DNA of 64,000 bases, taken from the NCBI GenBank assembly GCA_019802505.1, contig JAFMOC010000193.1:603501-667500 (forward strand), written 5' to 3'. Numbering within the stretch: the stretch's first letter is position 1; each line of letters begins with the position of its first letter. Below, piece after piece: positions 54,634 through 64,000 of this stretch. This stretch comes from Corydoras sp. C115. Its lineage: Eukaryota; Chordata; Actinopteri; Siluriformes; Callichthyidae. The notes under the pieces were generated by a model, which was not told the DNA's origin, searched no databases, and was given only the letters and a program-made list of their open reading frames with translations. Both the position numbers and the translations under genes were made by a program.

Positions 54634-55690
54634 ACTCTTCACTGTGGGACTCGTTCTATGAAGTGTGTCATTTTTGTCGTCTAAGCAACAGAACTCTATT
54701 TATCTATCCTTTGAAGTACCCTCCGCTGCCGTGCCCCCCCCCCACCGCCGTCCCCCCACCCACCGCCGTCCCATCACCCCCTGCTACCCTGTTGTTGTTT
54801 TTTATCAGAAGCACAAACAAGTCGAGCTGAAGGAGGTTATTTAATGATAAACCAGGACATGGCGACACCCGTGGAGGGGCGGGGGGGGGGGGATCACCCA
54901 AAGTGAGTCCCACCTGTATCTGGGCCTGTTTGTATTGAAAACACGCCTGACCCCCCCCCCCCCCCCCCACCACCCCCAGAGGGACGGGGGACGCCTGCCC
55001 TTTGTCTGCAGCAAGCAGAGGAAACAAAAATAAATGAATGGGGAAGCGGTTACAGGACAGTGGACAAATATAAAGGGCTTTTCCGGGGAGGGAGGCAGGG
55101 GGCGTCACATTGCTCGTGTATGTGCTTGCTTGGTTTATGTCGCTGCCCTTTGCACTTTCTCAGGTCTTATGAATAAATATGAGGACTGGCGTTATTAAAG
55201 CAGAACGCAAAAATATAAAACACCTCTTCGCTCTGATGGACGTCCTCATTAACACCCTCGACTTCGTCATGGCTCCGTGATGGGTTACACTTTCTTAAAT
55301 TTAATAAAAATCAGGTTTACAGTTAAAGGTGATACGGTTGCTGTCTTTGACAAATTAAACTCTTTTCTTTCATATTTTAATGCACTTCTGATTATACCAG
55401 CAGACTGGAAATATATATATATATATACATAATCTATTTATTTTTTAGATATATTATTTTACGTATTTTATTTTTTTTTAATTAGTGTTTTATATATCTA
55501 TATACATATGTATTTTTTTTTATCTTTTTTTATGTTTTTTTTTTTTTTGTTAGTTTTCACTCTTTTATCTTGTATTGTGGAAAAGTTTTAAAAGAACTTT
55601 TTGTATAACGATTATATAAAAACTGAGGTTGTCACTGAATTGAGTTATATTGCTATATTGTATTAGTTTGGTTCCTCAAATATATATATA
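54633..55690. other. Unassigned intergenic sequence
   Basis: ccaccgccgtcccc duplicated near 54741; C run at 54951-54968; AT-rich from 55370. No exon. Confidence 0.45.
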
Positions 55691-56037
55691 TTCATTCATT
55701 CATTCATTCATTATCTTCCGCTTTATCCTCTATTAGGGTCGCAGGGGGGTTCCCCATGCCCATCCAGGGGAGAACGTTTCGGGCGCTGGGCAGATACACC
55801 CAGGACAGGATGCCAATCCATCACTGGGCACACACTCACTCACACACACACTCTATATGGGGCAATTTTGAGAATTCAATTGACTTGATCCATGTTTTTT
55901 GGACTGTGGGAAGAAACCGGAGAACCCGGAGGAAACCCATGCGGACACGGGGAGAACATGGAAACTCCACCCAGATGGGGATTCGAACTGGGAATCCCTA
56001 GCGCTGAGAGGAGAACGTGCTAAACCACCGTGCCGCC
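55691..56037 (-). repeat. SINE with TA tracts on both sides
   Basis: Tail cattcattcattcattatct. The head lost part of the A-box stem (aaaccaccgtgccgcc). Confidence 0.88.
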
Positions 56038-56072
56038 CTATATATATATTATATATATATATATATATTATA

Positions 56073-56110
<38 letters not shown>
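56038..56110. repeat. (TA)n microsatellite
   Basis: Interrupted TA tract. Confidence 0.92.
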
Positions 56111-57357
56111 AATATAAAAAGAAAGGAATAAACCACCAAACCTGTTACATTTTTCCATATCAGTATATTCTTTGCTCTTATTGTTGTTGTATTAGAATTA
56201 TTATTCTATTATTATGTCCAAAACATAGTAGGTTATTTATTAATTTATAATAATCATCCAATGTATTTAACTCTGTTTAGCAACAATAGTTTGGGGAAGG
56301 ACGTAACTTGGGTGTCGGTCTTTTCTCTCTTTCCGTCGTTCTAAATGTTTACATCAGTGACCCTCCCGTGTTTTTAACGTGGATGCACTTTGATTGATCT
56401 GTGACATTACGCGGCCAAATGGAGGCGCTACGGTTCAATTTGGTTACTTCTTGAGCTTTAACTATTAAAAACTTAATGAAAAATATAGAAATCTTGAATT
56501 TCTGGGTTGGCTATGGTTCTTGGAAAGCAGGGGGCCTTCCCCAAACTGTTCCGCCCAAGCTGGCTGTACATAATTTGTAGTTTGCACGCATCACCTGCCT
56601 CCACCTTCTATATTCTGCCTTTTAAATCCAAACCCTCCGTGTGGAGAGGTTATGTTCTGGTAGACGCTCATGTTCATGTTCGTCGTCATGCGGTCCATTG
56701 AATAAAATCTCCAGTGCAGACCGAGCGCCGAGCTTAAGAAGGACTTGTTTTACGAGCGCTCTCGGGCCTATAAAAGAACCCGAGAGAGCGATGCAAACCA
56801 GACCTGAGAAAAGTGAGTCCAGATGAGGGCTGCGGAGACGAGCCCCGATGAGCCGAGATCAAAGCTCCTCCATCATCATCGACGTTCTGCTGCTCCTCAC
56901 GTCCTGCGTCTCCCAAACGTCGGGGTTCTGCCAGCGACGAGCCCTCTCTGATGGCGTTCCCCCTTCTGGCCCTGAGTCCTGAAGGCTCCTGCTGTATTGA
57001 TGCAACACCTCGGAGCGACGGCTGTAATCAGCGCGGCGTTCCGCGGCGGAACATGAGAACACGTCTGTTCTTGCAGCGCGGCGTTAATCAGCGCCGGTCC
57101 GGGCGGCGTGCTTCGCTGGGTGTGATCAGATCCAGCCATTAGCACGTTCCTGTTTGTTTGCTCTGCAGCCGATTCCCAGAAACACGTCGACGTTCCTTCT
57201 TGCCATGCTGGAGTTTTTCCAGAGGCTGAAGAAACGCAGCTACGGGAGAACGAAGACGTGTACGAGCAAAGAGAACCCAAATCAACCTCCAGCAGGTCCT
57301 CAGAGGGACGCCTCCAGAGCTTTCATTCAAGATTGTGAAGATTGTTTTTTATCGTGA
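56111..57357. other. Unassigned intergenic sequence
   Basis: Two Tc1-like remnants (56284, 56531). A strong hairpin at 56757-56791 carries a TATAAAAG loop. GC-balanced sequence at 56800-57340 has open frames but no recognised domain. Confidence 0.4.
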
Positions 57358-57566
57358 GGGCGGCACGGTGGCATGTTCTCCTCTCAGCTCTAGGGATTCC
57401 CGGTTCGAATCCCACTCTGGGTGGAGTTTCCATGTCCTCCCCGTGTCCGTGTGGGTTTCCTCCGGGTTCTCCGGTGTCCTCCCACAGTCCAAAAACATGG
57501 ATCAAGGTCAATTGAATGCTCCAAATTGCCCCATATAGAGTGTGAGTGTGTGAGTGATGGGTTGGC
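57358..57566 (+). repeat. SINE, 3'-truncated
   Basis: Starts gggcggcacggtggcatgtt with a small A-box deletion. Preceded by atcgtga, as is the next copy. Confidence 0.85.
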
Positions 57567-57610
57567 TTTTATTGAAGATCGCTTATTGGATTCACATGTT
57601 TTGTATCGTG

Positions 57611-57943
57611 AGGGCGGCACGGTGGCTTAGTGATTGGCATGTTCTCCTCTCAGCACTAGGGATTCCCGGTTCGAATCCCAATCTGGGTGGAGTTTCCACG
57701 TCCTCCCCGTGTCCACGTGGGTTTCCTCCGGGTTCCTCCCACAGTCCAAAAAACATGGACCAAGGTTAATCAAATGCTCCAAATTGCCCTATATAGAGTG
57801 AGTGTGTGTCCAGCAATAGATTGGCATCCTGTCCTGGGTGTATCTGCCCAGCGCCCAAACCATTCTCCCCTGGATGGGCATGGGGAACCCCCCCCCCCCC
57901 CCCGTGACCATAATAGAGGATAAAGTGGAAGATAATGTATGGA
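57611..57943 (+). repeat. SINE
   Basis: Near full length. tatcgtgagggcggcacggt is shared with the left junction of the previous copy, hinting at a local duplication. 17-C run at 57887-57903. Confidence 0.87.
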
Positions 57944-58559
57944 TTGGGAAAACAGTTTAGGCTCGCTGCGTTTTGGGTTTATTCAAACTCCGAGATCAAC
58001 AAAGCGCGTGTCCTTTTGATCTGCTTGGTCAGGGTCTCAGGGGACGTGTCCCGGTTCACTGCGCTTTCATCCTGCAGGTTAACTAACGTTGAGTTTTAAT
58101 ATAAATTAATTTAGTAAAGTTGCTCAGCAATGCCACCAGTTTTAATGTTATTGCTTTAAAGCTTTAAACTTTAATGTTCTAGAGGTCCAACGAGCCCCGT
58201 CTTTAACAACATCAGCGGTCTTTATATAAACACACAGGACTGTTTGTCTGATACCTGTCCTGTTAAGCCCCTCCTACTTATCCAGGTGACAACTGCGACC
58301 TTAAAGCCTAGTACTATTAAATATAATTATAAATATAAATTACCCAGCAGCATTCGTTTGGACTGTTGGAAAAAAACGGAAGTAAACCCGTGTAGGCACA
58401 GGGAGGACATGCAGAAAATACTCTTCATTCACAAGAACGTTAAAAGTTTGTCAGACACTGATGCTGGGGGACAGGACCTGGTTCCTAATCGGGTTCCGCG
58501 TGGGTTAGTTCTGTTCTCTACGCCAAACTCGTATGTCGTTACGGAATTAGAACACGTTC
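57944..58559. other. Unassigned intergenic sequence with a SINE scrap
   Basis: 58358-58412 keeps ggacatgcaga and related SINE body words (minus orientation). Nothing else recognised. Confidence 0.45.
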
Positions 58560-58940
58560 TGTCTGTTTCTTTTGAAGTGTGGTCGGTTCTTCATCGTTGG
58601 TTCTACGACGGTTACCTGATGTAACCTGGATTTCTATTGGACCGGCGGTCCTGCAGGACGCCCTCAATGGACTTATATAGTGTTTGATTGTTAAATACGG
58701 GTCACGTGATCACCATACAATCTGTACACGGCTGTCCACACTGTTGATGGAGGATGAGGACGAGTCCCCCACTGAGCCTCGGTCCTCACAAGGTTTCTTC
58801 CTTAAAATATCAACATAACGGAGTTTTGTCTTGCCGCTGTCTCTTGGTCTTGCTCTTTGGGGGTTGTTCTTTCTGTAAAGCTGCTTTGTGACGATGTACG
58901 ATTGTAAAAAACATACCATATAAATAATGAACTTCATTCA
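58560..58940 (+). repeat. Dispersed repeat D, copy 3
   Basis: ggcggtcctgcaggacgccc, cactgagcctcggtcctcac, ttttgtcttgccgctgtctc, gtaaagctgctttgtgacga. Uninterrupted copy, about 330 bp recognisable. Confidence 0.78.
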
Positions 58941-60297
58941 TCATCAGGATGTAACAGAAGAGGGCCTTCCCCAAACTGTTCTCACAAAGTTAAGAGCAGT
59001 AACGTACCTGTAATGCATGTCCAGGTGTTTAATTTAGGTCCATTATTTAATTATTATAATTAAGAGGTGTATCTCAATACTCACATCGTGTCTGTACCTT
59101 TACTTCAGTATTGATACTAATTAAATTTAATTAATGCCGGTCTGCCCTCGTCGGCTCTGTGAGCTACGTCTTTAGGTTTGCCTTCAGTTCGTTTATATAA
59201 CGAGTTTTTTACAACCGTGCATTGTCTCAACGTTGGCCCTCGGTCGTTGGACTGTATGATGTAATGACCTCTGGAAGGCCGTCCACAGAAGGAAGTCTGC
59301 TGAACGCTGTGGACGTAACGGATTTAATGCAGTTTGACTCGGGGAACATGTTTTTGACACCCGTCCAATCAGTCCTCACGATGACGTCCTTAATGGAGCC
59401 GTTCGGTCCAGATCACGGCGTCGATGTGCGTCCCGCCGTGTTTACCGGTCTCTAGGTTCCGTTGGTCCGATAGAGACGACCTTGTTCTCTTAGGAGAGCT
59501 TGTTCCTCACTGATCTAATCACCCGTCACATTAACGAGGCATGGAAAAGCCGTCCCGGGGAAAATCACCGTCAGCTTGACCCGCCGTGATTGCAGACATG
59601 ATGGTGGAGTGATTTGTGGTTATAAATCGTCCTCCTCTAATCTTCAGACCTCTATTACGGTGATGGCACGGCGAGGATCGGGGCGTCGGGCGCAGAACGC
59701 CGGCGTCTGGACCGCGTGGCTGGTGGAATGATCTACAAGTGGGTGGAGAGGAGGGTGGGGGGGGTGGAGGCTTTGACTGAAAGGCGAGCTGTGTGCATTG
59801 ACGGCGGTCGGGGCACTTGGCCAGCGGCTGGTGGTAAGAGACCTGTTTACGTTCTCGAGCCAAAAGAAGGCCCAGGGTTCCTTTGGGTGTCTTGTTCGAG
59901 AGCGAGGAAGGACATCGACGTCACGGGTTCCCAAAAACAAACCATGGAATTAACACCACCTGTCCTCCTGGACCAGGCTGGACGCTCAGGCTGTACGTTT
60001 CCCGCACTTATGTTTTGTTTGTTCTCCATAGTATGTTCCATCTGAACTCTGAACTGGGTGTTGTACTGGTTGGTCTCTGAAGGGGGCAGCAGTGAGGCAG
60101 GTTCCTGCCTTCATTAGGGCCCTTAACCCGGAGTTATTGGCTCTTCTGATGTGAGGACCTCTGTAGTCCACTCTGGACGAGGAGACGGTCTGCTTAATGC
60201 AGTAAACCTCCCAAAGTCCCGCGTCCTTCGACCCGCGGACGCTTTGACGGACGCTTCCGCCGGCGTTCCCGTCCGAGTGATTTGGAAGCTCGGGAAA
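58941..60297. other. Unassigned intergenic sequence
   Basis: One Tc1-like remnant (58962). No exon or complete element. Confidence 0.4.
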
Positions 60298-60586
60298 ATG
60301 CCCATCCAGGGGAGAACGTTTCGGGCGCTGGGCAGATACACCCAGGACAGAACGCCAATCCATCGCTGGGCACACACTCACTCACACACACACTCTATAT
60401 GGGGCAATTTGGAGAACTTAATTGACTTGATTCATGTTTTTGGACTGTGGAAGGAAACCGGAGAACCCGGAGGAAACCCACACAGACACGAGGAGAACAT
60501 GCAAACTCCACCAAGATGGGGATTCGAACCGGGAATCCCAACGCTGAGAGGCGAACGTGCCAAACCACTAAGCCTCTGTGCCGCCT
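60298..60586 (-). repeat. SINE, tail-truncated
   Basis: Starts at atgcccatccaggggagaac; the tail and G run are absent. Confidence 0.87.
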
Positions 60587-60689
60587 ATTATTTATATTAT
60601 ATATTTTTATATTATATTATTATTATATTATGTTCATTTATATACTTAAATAAATTTTTTAAATTGTATTTAATATTACAATATGATGT

Positions 60690-60946
60690 CAGGGCAACAC
60701 AATGATGTAGTGGTTGGCATGTTCTCCTCTCAGTGCTGGCGATCCAGGTTTGAATCCCAATCTGTATAGAGTTTGCATGTTCTCCCCGTGTCTGCATGGG
60801 TTTCCTTCGAGTTCTCCATTTTCAGTCCAAAAAAACATGGATTCAAGGTGAATTGACTGATCTCAATTGCCCCATATAGTGTATTTTTGTGTGTGTGAGT
60901 GTGTGCCCAGCGATAGATTGGCACCCTGTCCTGGGTGTACCTGCCT
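60690..60946 (+). repeat. SINE, diverged and 3'-truncated
   Basis: Head agggcaacacaatgatgtag; ends at ctgtcctgggtgtacctgcc. Confidence 0.82.
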
Positions 60947-61419
60947 GAACCCGAGTTACAGCGAAATGTTCCTCTGTAAAGAACCGAATCTGGAGCTGAT
61001 CCCTTTTACAGCCCTGATTATAGATTAATGTCCTATAGACCATATGGACGTCCCGTCTCCATTCAGCTGACGGCTCCTGACATCTGTCCCTTTCTCAGAG
61101 GGATTTCCAGCGAGATGTCGGCGCGTCCACATACTTCCGGCCGCTGACCACCCAGATCTGAGCTTCTCATTGTCTGTTCGTCCTCGGTGTAGCATGAAGA
61201 CCTGCTCAAACATGTCCTGTATGTCAGAGAGGCTGTCCTCTGTTTGGTCCTCAGTTAAATCCCACCGCGGGGGAGATGTTATCACCCCGTCACGCTCCCC
61301 CCACCCCCCACGCCGCTGACCTTCACCACCGCCGTTCTGCCGCACAATGCCAGGAGACATCTCACCTGGTTAGGGAGACAAAGGGGCTCTGATTTACGGG
61401 AGGGCCGTAAACGCGGAGG
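60947..61419. other. Unassigned intergenic sequence
   Basis: Tc1-like end phrase (gcgtccacatacttccgg, 61122). No exon. Confidence 0.4.
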
Positions 61420-61605
61420 CCGCGTGGTGGGCGTGTCCGGTTACCAGAGTCTGCGTGGTGGGCGTGTCCGGTTACCAGAGTCTGCGTGGTGGGCGTGTCC
61501 GGTTACCAGAGGCCGTGTGGTGGGCGTGTCCGGTTACCAGAGGCCGCGTGGTGGGCGTGTCCGGTTACCAGAGGCCGCGTGGTGGGCGTGTCCGGTTGCC
61601 GCCAG
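61420..61605 (+). repeat. Minisatellite G, 31-bp unit, 6 copies
   Basis: Unit gcgtggtgggcgtgtccggt plus taccagaggcc (or agtct). Because 31 is not a multiple of 3, overlapping open frames appear in all three plus frames. Confidence 0.95.
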
Positions 61606-61686
61606 CTGTTTGTTTTCGTGATTGTTTTGGATGTTTGCGTGTTCGGCGGCCCTTTACGGCGCTGTCCTCGGGCTCCCGGGAATGTC

Positions 61687-61709
61687 GGGGGGGGGGGGGG
61701 GGGGGGGGT
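61687..61709 (+). repeat. Poly-G run
   Basis: About 23 G. A similar run lies at 63376-63398. Confidence 0.9.
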
Positions 61710-61932
61710 GCTGTAGGTCTCCATGTGAAAAACAAACAGCGGCAGTAAATACGTTCAGGAGATCTGATTGGCCGAGACGTTGTGACATCACAGACCTCGC
61801 CGATGGTCCTCCTCCTCATACTGATGTTGATGTCACAGCGTGGAAACAGGAACGAGGATTCCAAATAAGGGCCTGCAACTTTTTTTAAAGAACATTTGAG
61901 CGCCCCAACACCACCTCACCCCCCCCCGCACA

Positions 61933-61988
61933 ACACACACACACACACACACACACACCCAACACACACACACACACACACACACACA
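61933..61988 (+). repeat. (CA)n microsatellite
   Basis: CA run with one cccaa interruption. Confidence 0.95.
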
Positions 61989-62072
61989 TCTTGCTTACAA
62001 TCTCCACTAGAATTTATGTTTAAAGAAAACCAAAAAAATGGCACCACCTCTCTGATGATCGTGACCATGGGC

Positions 62073-62900
62073 AGGTGTTATTAGGGTGGTGGATGATGGT
62101 CAGTACTGCAGTGATACTGACATGGTGGTGCAGGTGTTATTAGGGTGGTGGATGATGGTCAGTACTGCAGTGACACTGACATGGTGGTGCAGGTGTTATT
62201 AGGGTGGTGGATGATGCTCAGTACTGCAGTGATACTGACATGGTGGTGCAGGTGTTATTAGGGTGGTGGATGATGGTCAGTACTGCAGTGATACTGACAT
62301 GGTGGTGCAGGTGTTATTAGGGTGGTGGATGATGGTCAGTACTGCAGTGACACTGACATGGTGGTGCAGGTGTTATTAGGGTGGTGGATGATGGTCAGTA
62401 CTGCAGTGACACTGACATGGTGGTGCAGGTGTTATTAGGGTGGTGGATGATGGTCAGTACTGCAGTGATACTGACATGGTGGTGCAGGTGTTATTAGGGT
62501 GGTGGATGATGGTCAGTACTGCAGTGACACTGACATGGTGGTGCAGGTGTTATTAGGGTGGTGGATGATGGTCAGTACTGCAGTGACACTGACATGGTGG
62601 TGCAGGTGTTATTAGGGTGGTGGATGATGCTCAGTACTGCAGTGACACTGACATGGTGGTGCAGGTGTTATTAGGGTGGTGGATGATGGTCAGTACTGCA
62701 GTGATACTGACATGGTGGTGCAGGTGTTATTAGGGTGGTGGATGATGGTCAGTACTGCAGTGACACTGACATGGTGGTGCAGGTGTTATTAGGGTGGTGG
62801 ATGATGGTCAGTACTGCAGTGACACTGACATGGTGGTGCAGGTGTTATTAGGGTGGTGGATGATGGTCAGTACTGCAGTGACACTGACATGGTGGTGCGG
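62073..62900 (-). repeat. Minisatellite A', 59-bp unit, 14 copies, inverted relative to array A
   Basis: Unit ggtgttattagggtggtgga, tgatggtcagtactgcag, tgacactgacatggtggtgca. This is the reverse complement of the 184-1034 unit. The left edge ctctgatgatcgtgaccatg matches the complement of array A's right edge. Confidence 0.95.
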
Positions 62901-63437
62901 TGTTTGAACCTTCAGCAGCTCTGCTCTGATGTGTAGGGGGTTTTAGATCGGACTGACGCGTCGATGCAGAACCCTGAGGTATGTCTGATTTTAAAAACCC
63001 TCGCTGTGACCTTCAGCTGAGAGCAGAACATCAGGAGCTGGTATCTGCAGATGGTTCTTCATCTTCAGGTCCGTCCATCAGCGCTGGATTCCTCTCATTC
63101 CTGAAGCAATGCCAGTGAAGACAGTTCAGGTGTTGGGCATGTGGACAGGAGCCGTTATCAGAACGACTAACACATCCAATAAACTTCAAAGGAAACCCCC
63201 CCCCCCGAACCCCTCCATCACTGACTGAGATTCTGAGCAAAAGTCTGTGGACACCCCCACCGTCCACATTCACATGATGTTCCATTAAACCTGCAGTTTT
63301 ACGGTCGGTTCAGATCGTGTCCTCCGTGTCGAAGCTCTGTCTCAGGGTTTTAATGGAATTTATTCCCACGCCTCGGGGGGGGGGGGGGGGGGGGGGGTGC
63401 CAAAAATTTGTCAACCTATGTGTCTTTGTAGAAAACA
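62901..63437. other. Unassigned intergenic sequence
   Basis: gagcaaaagtctgtggacac near 63236 resembles a Tc1-like terminus. G run at 63376-63398. No exon. Confidence 0.4.
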
Positions 63438-63719
63438 GGCTTAGTGGTTGGCGTGTTCTCCTCTCAGCACTGGGGATTCAGGTTTGAGTCCTGCTCTGTG
63501 GGGAGTTTGCATGTTCTCCTCGTGTCCACATGCGTTTCCTCCGGCTACTCTGGAACAAAAACATGGATTCGAGGTGAATTGAATGCTCTAAATTGCCCCT
63601 ATATAGTGTGTGTCTGTGTGGGTGAGTGTGCCAGTGATAGATTGGCGCCCTGTCCTGGTGCCCCCCCCCCCCCCCGTGACCCCATAGAGGATTAAGTGGA
63701 ATATAATGAATGAATGAAC
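63438..63719 (+). repeat. SINE with internal deletions
   Basis: Head partly lost. The ctgcccagcgcccgaaacg segment is deleted. Tail aatgaatgaatga. Confidence 0.84.
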
Positions 63720-64000
63720 GATCCAAACTTTTATATTAATATTTTTATAGCTTAATTAATAAGTTTTGATGCTTTTTGACTTCTGGAGGAGATTTATTTA
63801 TTTATTTTGCACGTCTTTGGGATGAAGGTGTTTTTTTTTTTTTTACTTTAACTTTTTACTTCAGTTTTGACTTGACTAAAAAGTTGATGCGTTCTGTACG
63901 TCATGTCCCCTCTGTGTTCTATGTTCTATTAGACCCGCTGCTTTCATGTGTACGTGTATTAATTTAGCAAATTGTCTCAGTAATAATAAAATAACTTTTA
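63720..64000. other. AT-rich intergenic end of window
   Basis: No feature recognised. Confidence 0.4.

Noticed and set aside
56860..57360. Possible exon of a further gene (open frames with KKRSYGRTKTC)
   Set aside because: No recognised domain, no paired splice signals in a consistent frame, and open frames on both strands.
62073..62900. Telomere-like repeat, because ttaggg occurs once per unit
   Set aside because: Single ttaggg words spaced 59 bp apart are not telomeric arrays.

Overview
The window is teleost nuclear DNA. It holds two genes on the + strand, broken into short exons with GT/AG introns, in a background of tRNA-headed SINEs, hAT and LINE remnants, minisatellites and very long dinucleotide runs. 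The dominant SINE resembles the DANA/Mermaid family, which from memory points to an otophysan fish (zebrafish, characin or catfish group). That placement is inference; the species cannot be read from the sequence.

Positions 1-17313 carry the last nine coding exons of sptlc2, the PLP-dependent catalytic subunit of serine palmitoyltransferase. The spliced exons give 370 residues. If the protein has the human length of 562, the PLP lysine falls exactly on human K379, and the first ~192 residues lie upstream of the window. A T- and G-rich candidate 3'UTR (17314 to about 20470) contains a 27-bp minisatellite.

Positions 22282-48081 carry a complete six-exon isthmin gene. The 466-residue secreted protein has a signal peptide, a polybasic site, an acidic linker, a TSP1 repeat and an AMOP domain, and it is closer to ISM2 than to ISM1 from memory. 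SPTLC2-ISM2 and SPTLC3-ISM1 are neighbouring paralogous pairs in vertebrates, so each gene supports the other's assignment. A GC-rich promoter with one upstream ORF precedes it. Intron 1 is 15.9 kb. From about 48.1 kb to the end I see no further protein exon.

The rest is repeat. About 46 copies of one SINE family, in both orientations, make up roughly a fifth of the window. Several are nested or carry clear target-site duplications. Two hAT-type non-autonomous elements have perfect 8-bp target duplications, and a truncated L1-like LINE has a 14-bp one. A 59-62-bp minisatellite occurs at both ends of the window in opposite orientation. A 47/56-bp minisatellite fills about 3 kb of an sptlc2 intron.

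I found no sign of an undescribed multi-gene system. The best leads concern repeats acting on splice sites: UG repeats in place of polypyrimidine tracts at sptlc2 acceptors, and a hAT element inserted into the 3' splice site of the last ism2 exon. Others are the shared origin of the two inverted minisatellites and a strong 60-bp palindrome in ism2 intron 1. No alignment or database search was run; family names rest on recognition of the translated sequence.
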